The notes under the pieces are model-generated. The model was not told where the DNA came from and ran no database searches. It was given only the letters and a program-made list of their open reading frames with translations. Below, piece by piece: positions 60,047 to 64,000 of a DNA stretch of 64,000 nucleotides. Made by a program: the position numbers and the translations under genes. Numbering within the stretch: the stretch's first letter is position 1; each line of letters begins with the position of its first letter. The stretch comes from Bacillus_AB infantis_C (GTDB taxonomy: Bacteria; Bacillota; Bacilli; Bacillales; Cytobacillaceae), in contig NZ_JBNILH010000009.1 of assembly GCF_050107595.1 (NCBI RefSeq), forward strand, positions 1-64,000, read 5' to 3'.

Positions 60047-60934
60047 ATGTCAAACCCTGAAAATCCGCTTAAACAATTCTTTAATGGAGACTTCCCGAAG
60101 CAGTATCAGGAGCCGCCTGGAGTCCAGAACGAGATGAAGGATCCTCAGCCCGACTGCGGTGAGAAGAGCTATAAAGGAACTGGGCGCCTGAAAGGAAGGA
60201 AAGCGCTGGTGACAGGCGGTGATTCCGGGATTGGACGTGCTGCAGCCATTGCATACGCCCGAGAAGGCGCCGATGTGGCAATTAATTATCTGCCAGAGGA
60301 GCAGAAAGATGCTGAAGAGGTAAAAGAGCTGATTGAAGCTGAAGGCCGCAAAGCTGTTCTGATCCCTGGTGATTTGAGCGATGAGTCATTTTGCAGGGAC
60401 ATGGTCGGACAGGCCAAATCAGAATTGGGAGGCCTTGATGTTCTTGCACTTGTTGCCGGCAAGCAGCAGGCAGTAGAAAATATTGAAGACCTTTCGAGTG
60501 AACAGCTCCGCAAAACATTTGAGATCAATGTATTCTCCCTTTACTGGACCGTTCAGGCGGCACTTCCGCATCTGCCTGAAGGAGCTTCTATCATCACAAC
60601 TTCTTCTGTACAGGGATATAATCCGAGTCCGAACCTGCTGGATTATGCCGCAACAAAGTTTGCCATTAACGGTTTTACGCGCGGACTGGCTAAACAGGTA
60701 GCGTCAAAAGGAATTCGTGTAAATTCTGTGGCACCAGGGCCAATCTGGACGCCGCTGCAGATTTCCGGAGGACAGCCTCAGGAAGTCATCCCGACTTTTG
60801 GCCAGGATACACCGCTTAAGCGTGCTGGACAGCCGGTCGAACTATCAAGCGTATACGTGTTCCTTGCTTCTGAAGAATCCAGCTATGTGACCGCCCAGGT
60901 TTATGGTGTCACTGGAGGCATTGAGCTAGCTTAA
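60047..60934 (+). CDS. General stress-type short-chain dehydrogenase (YdaD/YhdF/GS39-like)
   Basis: 295 residues. An N-terminal extension of about 45 residues (MSNPENPLKQFFNGDFPKQYQEPPG) is typical of the YdaD/YhdF/GS39 group of stress SDRs. Then GRLKGRKALVTGGDSGIGRA (NAD(P) site), VAGKQ where NNAG stands in classical SDRs, the catalytic Ser in TTSSVQG, and YAATK (Tyr, Lys). Relatives in B. subtilis belong to the sigma-B regulon, which agrees with the promoter seen upstream. AAAGGAG precedes the ATG. Confidence 0.9.
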   Translation: MSNPENPLKQFFNGDFPKQYQEPPGVQNEMKDPQPDCGEKSYKGTGRLKGRKALVTGGDSGIGRAAAIAYAREGADVAINYLPEEQKDAEEVKELIEAEGRKAVLIPGDLSDESFCRDMVGQAKSELGGLDVLALVAGKQQAVENIEDLSSEQLRKTFEINVFSLYWTVQAALPHLPEGASIITTSSVQGYNPSPNLLDYAATKFAINGFTRGLAKQVASKGIRVNSVAPGPIWTPLQISGGQPQEVIPTFGQDTPLKRAGQPVELSSVYVFLASEESSYVTAQVYGVTGGIELA

Positions 60935-60938
60935 TTTA

Positions 60939-60974
60939 GAAACCCAACCAGCCACTCAGGCAGGTTGGGTTTTT
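60939..60974. terminator. Bidirectional terminator
   Basis: AACCCAACC and GGTTGGGTT around a 13-base loop, with T run. Confidence 0.88.
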
Positions 60975-60987
60975 GATTGCAGGATTT

Positions 60988-61584
60988 TTAAAGAGAATCC
61001 TTAATGACATAAACTCTCTGCAGCAGCGGCGAGATTGCATATCCTAAAAATACTCCAAGCAGGTTAAGGATTAGATCATCAATATCAAGACTGCCGCGTC
61101 TGCTCAGGAATTGGGATACTTCAATTGCCGATATAGACACAATCGGAATAACCAATAGAGTACAGATAGATTTCTTTTTCACAAGGAGAATCAAGAACAG
61201 CCCATATGGAATGAACAATATGATGTTCGCAGCTAAATTATAAAATGCAACCAGAAAGTCCACCCGTCCGGCAAAATAAAATTCAATCGTACTGAATGGA
61301 ATTAAGTTATAGTTTGCATAAGCATTATCGCCCGGCCTGAAAAAAAGCAGTACGAGGAGGGAAGCGCTATATAAAGTAAAACCGAGCTGGACAAGATATT
61401 TTTTCAATGGCAGCTTTTCACCGCGGAACAGCAGACCTGCTGTAATCGTGGAGCTGGTAATACAGGCCCATACGACAATTAAAGCGAGCGGATGCAGATA
61501 TTTGATAAGGTTGCCTATAAAGGGAAGGGATAGGAGAAAGAAAAGCTGTGCAGCGGCTGCACTGCGGACAATGGTACAGGACAT
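60988..61584 (-). CDS. VanZ-family membrane protein
   Basis: 198 residues from ATG at 61584 (AAAAGGTGA upstream); the frame extends to 61629 without a good ribosome-binding site. Five to six membrane segments with FYNLAANIILFIPYGLFLILL and VSQFLSRRGSLDIDDLILNLLGVFLGY, the VanZ signature (N-x-x-x-F-x-P-G-x and R-x-x-D-x-D-D-x-x-x-N). VanZ confers teicoplanin tolerance in vancomycin clusters; most chromosomal members have unknown envelope roles. Confidence 0.9.
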   Translation of the reverse strand: MSCTIVRSAAAAQLFFLLSLPFIGNLIKYLHPLALIVVWACITSSTITAGLLFRGEKLPLKKYLVQLGFTLYSASLLVLLFFRPGDNAYANYNLIPFSTIEFYFAGRVDFLVAFYNLAANIILFIPYGLFLILLVKKKSICTLLVIPIVSISAIEVSQFLSRRGSLDIDDLILNLLGVFLGYAISPLLQRVYVIKDSL

Positions 61585-61657
61585 AAAGAGATTCACCTTT
61601 TTTAATATTTTTTCAGATAATAGAATCATACACTCTTAAAATGGACAGAACAAATGA

Positions 61658-61699
61658 AAAATGCCCATGTACTGTGCCAGGCACAGCGAATGGGCATTA
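61658..61699. terminator. Hairpin terminator of M20 peptidase gene
   Basis: AATGCCCAT and ATGGGCATT enclose a second small hairpin (CTGTGCC/GGCACAG). The minus strand has TTTTTCATTTG after it. Confidence 0.75.
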
Positions 61700-61713
61700 A
61701 AGAATATATACAA

Positions 61714-63177
61714 CTATTCTGCTGCATCCGCCTCTCTCATGATTTCTGCATAAAAGGCGATCGCATTCAGATAGTTTTCAATTGAAATGTGCTCATCTGT
61801 TCCGTGCATCCGGTTCAAGTCTTCTGAGGTGATGTGGACAGGCAGGAAACGGTATGTGTTTTTGGAGACAGAGTCATAATGTTTTGCGTCAGAACCGGCG
61901 AACATCAGATATGGAGCAATAATGGCATCTTTGTAGACATTCCTTGCTGCCTGCTGCACTGTCTTGAACTGCCAGCTGTCAATGCTGGAAACCTTTGATG
62001 CTTCGCTGCCAGTGACGGTGACCTTAATAGCTTCATCCTCGATGGTGTCTTCTATGAAAGACTGGATGTAATCAAGTGTGTCACCAGGCATGACCCTCAG
62101 GTTAATGATTGCTTCTGCCTTCTCAGGCAGGGCATTATATTGTTCCCCTGCCTGAAAAATGGTCGGCGCTATCGTGGTGCGAATTAGGGCGGCTGATGCA
62201 GGCTGCTGCAGGAGAATCCTCTCAATGACAGGTTCAAAGATCATTTTGTTGGCAAAAACGTATTTCATCGGAAAACTCATTTCCGGTGCGGTGTAATCAA
62301 ATAGATCCTCTCCAGGGCCTCTCAGATCGCCCTTGAATTGTTTATCCTCAAGCTTTGCTATCGCGCTCGATATGCGACCGATATTAGTATGGTCTTTCGG
62401 CTGCGAGGAATGTCCTCCGCTGCCTTCAATCGATAGGACGGCAGTGGCCGAGCCTTTCTCAGAAATTCCTACGACTCCGACAGGCTGGCTGGTGCCTGGT
62501 ACCATCCCATCCACGATAGCACCGCCTTCGTCAAGGACAAATTCAAACTCAATACCCCGGTCTTTCATAGTTTCAGCAATGGCTAAGGCCCCTTCGTCTC
62601 CGCCGATTTCTTCATCGAATCCGAACATTAAATAGATATCCCTTTCAGGCTGATAGTCTTCAGATAGGAGGTGCTCGACCGCTTCAAGAATGCTGATGAC
62701 CCCGATTTTATCATCCAGGGTTCCGCGCCCCCATATTTTCTTTCCTTCCACCTTCCCGCTGAAAGGGCCTTGTTCCCAATTATTTTCCGTTCCTGAAAGG
62801 ACTGGAACCACATCATAATGGCTCGTCAGGCCGATTGGATTTTTCCCGGTATTTCCTTTCCATCTGTACACGAGCGCATAAGAATTTATTTTTTCAAGCT
62901 CCAGCTTCTCATGGACGAGCGGATAGCTTTGTTCCAGAAAAGAAATGAATCTGTCAAATTCCTTCCAGTCAAATTTGCTTCTGTCCTGGTAAGAAACCGT
63001 TTTGTATGTAACTGCTTCTGATAGATGCCCGACAGCAAGATTCTCATTGATTACCAGGGATGCTTCTTTAGGTTCGGGCTGCCGGGAATGGACCATCAAT
63101 GTATTCAAACCGGTTACAGCCAAAAACAGCAGAAGCAAACCTCCGAAGATCAATAGAATGATTCTCCATTTACTCAA
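61714..63177 (-). CDS. Membrane-anchored M20-family peptidase (carboxypeptidase S-like)
   Basis: 487 residues. One N-terminal membrane helix (about 6-24) precedes the M20 catalytic domain: LTSHYDVVPV (first His/Asp ligands), IWGRGTLDDKIGV (bridging Asp), FGFDEEIGGDEGA (catalytic Glu pair), VLDEGGAI, and HGTDEHISIENY (last His). The dimerisation lid carries EGSGGHSSQP. The order and length fit Cps1/PM20D1-like enzymes, which hydrolyse or form N-acyl amino acids and peptides. The active site faces outside the cell, judged by the anchor. Confidence 0.92.
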   Translation of the reverse strand: MSKWRIILLIFGGLLLLFLAVTGLNTLMVHSRQPEPKEASLVINENLAVGHLSEAVTYKTVSYQDRSKFDWKEFDRFISFLEQSYPLVHEKLELEKINSYALVYRWKGNTGKNPIGLTSHYDVVPVLSGTENNWEQGPFSGKVEGKKIWGRGTLDDKIGVISILEAVEHLLSEDYQPERDIYLMFGFDEEIGGDEGALAIAETMKDRGIEFEFVLDEGGAIVDGMVPGTSQPVGVVGISEKGSATAVLSIEGSGGHSSQPKDHTNIGRISSAIAKLEDKQFKGDLRGPGEDLFDYTAPEMSFPMKYVFANKMIFEPVIERILLQQPASAALIRTTIAPTIFQAGEQYNALPEKAEAIINLRVMPGDTLDYIQSFIEDTIEDEAIKVTVTGSEASKVSSIDSWQFKTVQQAARNVYKDAIIAPYLMFAGSDAKHYDSVSKNTYRFLPVHITSEDLNRMHGTDEHISIENYLNAIAFYAEIMREADAAE

Positions 63178-63411
63178 TATATTTCCCCCTTAGTTTTTCG
63201 TCTGCTTTTATTATAAAGTAGTTAGTTGAATTTTCGGAAAAGTATTTGTGCGGTTACATTCCAGTAAAGTACTCTATATACGGGGGGGGGAGCTGTTTAC
63301 TTTCTATGAAAAAAGGAAAAAAGCACTAGGAACTATATACATACAGCATCGTATTATACGTCGCAGTTAAATATATGAGAGTCTATGTTTTCAAATCAGG
63401 AGGAATGGTTG

Positions 63412-64000
63412 ATGAAGCAGGAAAAATTAATACGCCGGAACGACCGGGAAGCATTTGAAAAAACGAGGAAAGAATTTGTGCAGCTTGAACTTGTGAAGCC
63501 TGACGCTGAGCTTCGGCTTTGGGACAGCAAGGCTGGGGGACACCCTTACCTGCCAAAAGGAATCGATTATCCGCTTAATCAAGCAGGGCAGCCCCTTCAT
63601 TTGCTTGCCCAGCTTAATTTGGGTGAACTCCCTAAACTGCCGGATTTTCCGGACAAAGGCATTCTTTCTTTTTACATCGATTTAAATGATGATGTTTTTG
63701 GGATGAATTTTGATCGGCAGGATGACCAGTCAGGCTTCCGGGTCCTATTTTTTGCGGATGTGGAGGAAAATGAAGAATATCTGGTGACAGATTTTTCCGC
63801 TATAGATGAACACCGTACCAATTGTGAATATGATGTCCTCGAGGGCGGCGAGTATTTGATTAAAGGAAAAGCTTCAAGTATGTATATAGCGACAGGTGAT
63901 TACCGGTTTGATGAAGTGATCGGGGAATCAAGCCTTGATTATTTCGAAAGGCTGGCAGAGGAAGAAATGCCAGAAGGATATGAAGAGGTTGACGACCTTT
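63412..64000 (+). CDS. DUF1963 (YwqG-like) protein, cut by window end
   Basis: ATG at 63412 with AGGAGG upstream opens a frame that runs through the last base (196 codons). It contains GGHPYLPKGIDYPLNQAGQPLHLLAQLNLGELPKLPDFPDKGILSFYIDL, the signature of DUF1963/YwqG proteins (proline-rich barrel), about 260-300 residues when complete. Function unknown; such genes often have neighbours of the WXG/toxin or cell-surface type, which cannot be judged here. Confidence 0.9.
   Translation, partial: MKQEKLIRRNDREAFEKTRKEFVQLELVKPDAELRLWDSKAGGHPYLPKGIDYPLNQAGQPLHLLAQLNLGELPKLPDFPDKGILSFYIDLNDDVFGMNFDRQDDQSGFRVLFFADVEENEEYLVTDFSAIDEHRTNCEYDVLEGGEYLIKGKASSMYIATGDYRFDEVIGESSLDYFERLAEEEMPEGYEEVDDL

Noticed and set aside
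61670..61690. Short TGCCAGGCA-type dyads (also near 47190 and 45510) as a dispersed repeat family
   Set aside because: Only short, imperfect matches; too little sequence to claim a family.

Overview
The window is a chromosomal stretch of a low-to-moderate GC, endospore-forming Bacillaceae species. The genus is not resolved; it looks like an environmental Bacillus/Cytobacillus/Mesobacillus-type genome. Support comes from the strong AGGAGG ribosome-binding sites with frequent TTG/GTG starts, a prolyl 4-hydroxylase very like the Bacillus anthracis enzyme, an Spx plus SaiR-type Rrf2 pair, a SinI-type anti-repressor, Zur- and sigma-B-like promoter elements, and many Bacillus-type small membrane proteins. 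It is ordinary chromosomal backbone carrying mostly peripheral genes in small operons, bounded on the left by a cut-off IS256-family transposase and on the right by a cut-off DUF1963 gene. No tRNA, rRNA, phage or CRISPR locus was seen.

Layout. 1-5000: IS256 transposase, a serine beta-lactamase-like lipid-anchored or membrane hydrolase, an MprF-type flippase without its synthase half, a cytidine-deaminase-like enzyme and a prolyl 4-hydroxylase. 5000-7300: a sigma factor / PadR regulator / HAAS-FtsW operon. 7400-16500: small membrane proteins, VOC, P-loop, Nudix and GNAT proteins, two adjacent modules that pair an XRE regulator with a membrane protein, a nucleoside deoxyribosyltransferase, a cupin, an SRPBCC protein and a DUF3231 protein. 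16500-17600: spx-saiR with TGTAA/TTACA operators. 18000-24500: two CBO0543-family proteins, a short-chain dehydrogenase, ZnuA with a Zur box, a VOC-MerR operon with a 19-bp-spacer promoter, and a SigJ-like sigma factor. 24600-31400: WrbA, a decayed alcohol dehydrogenase / methylmalonate-semialdehyde dehydrogenase pair, a third CBO0543 protein, and a GntR-BrnQ divergon with three operators. 31400-41400: an aldo-keto reductase, small proteins, a ZIP transporter, and a MarR-controlled heterodimeric ABC exporter. 41400-53700: two sigma / anti-sigma (DUF4179) modules separated by acetyltransferases, Nudix, phosphatase and other small enzymes. 53800-64000: HAD phosphatase, S41 protease, acetyltransferases, SinI-like and TetR regulators, a stress-type dehydrogenase behind a sigma-B-like promoter, VanZ, M20 peptidase, and DUF1963.

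Three features stand out. First, a family of tandem hairpin repeats with an exact 52-bp period forms three separate clusters (about 525-673, 31441-31800, 40955-41342), and their wobble pattern suggests they act as RNA from a defined strand. Second, the acetyltransferase at 57419 is preceded by an 18-codon leader ORF and two mutually exclusive hairpins, one of which hides its ribosome-binding site; this looks like translational attenuation. Third, at least six genes are interrupted: four by a single missing base in a C or T run, and two by TAA at a position where homologues are expected to have an aromatic residue. That points to sequence error in the homopolymers, to real decay, or to both.
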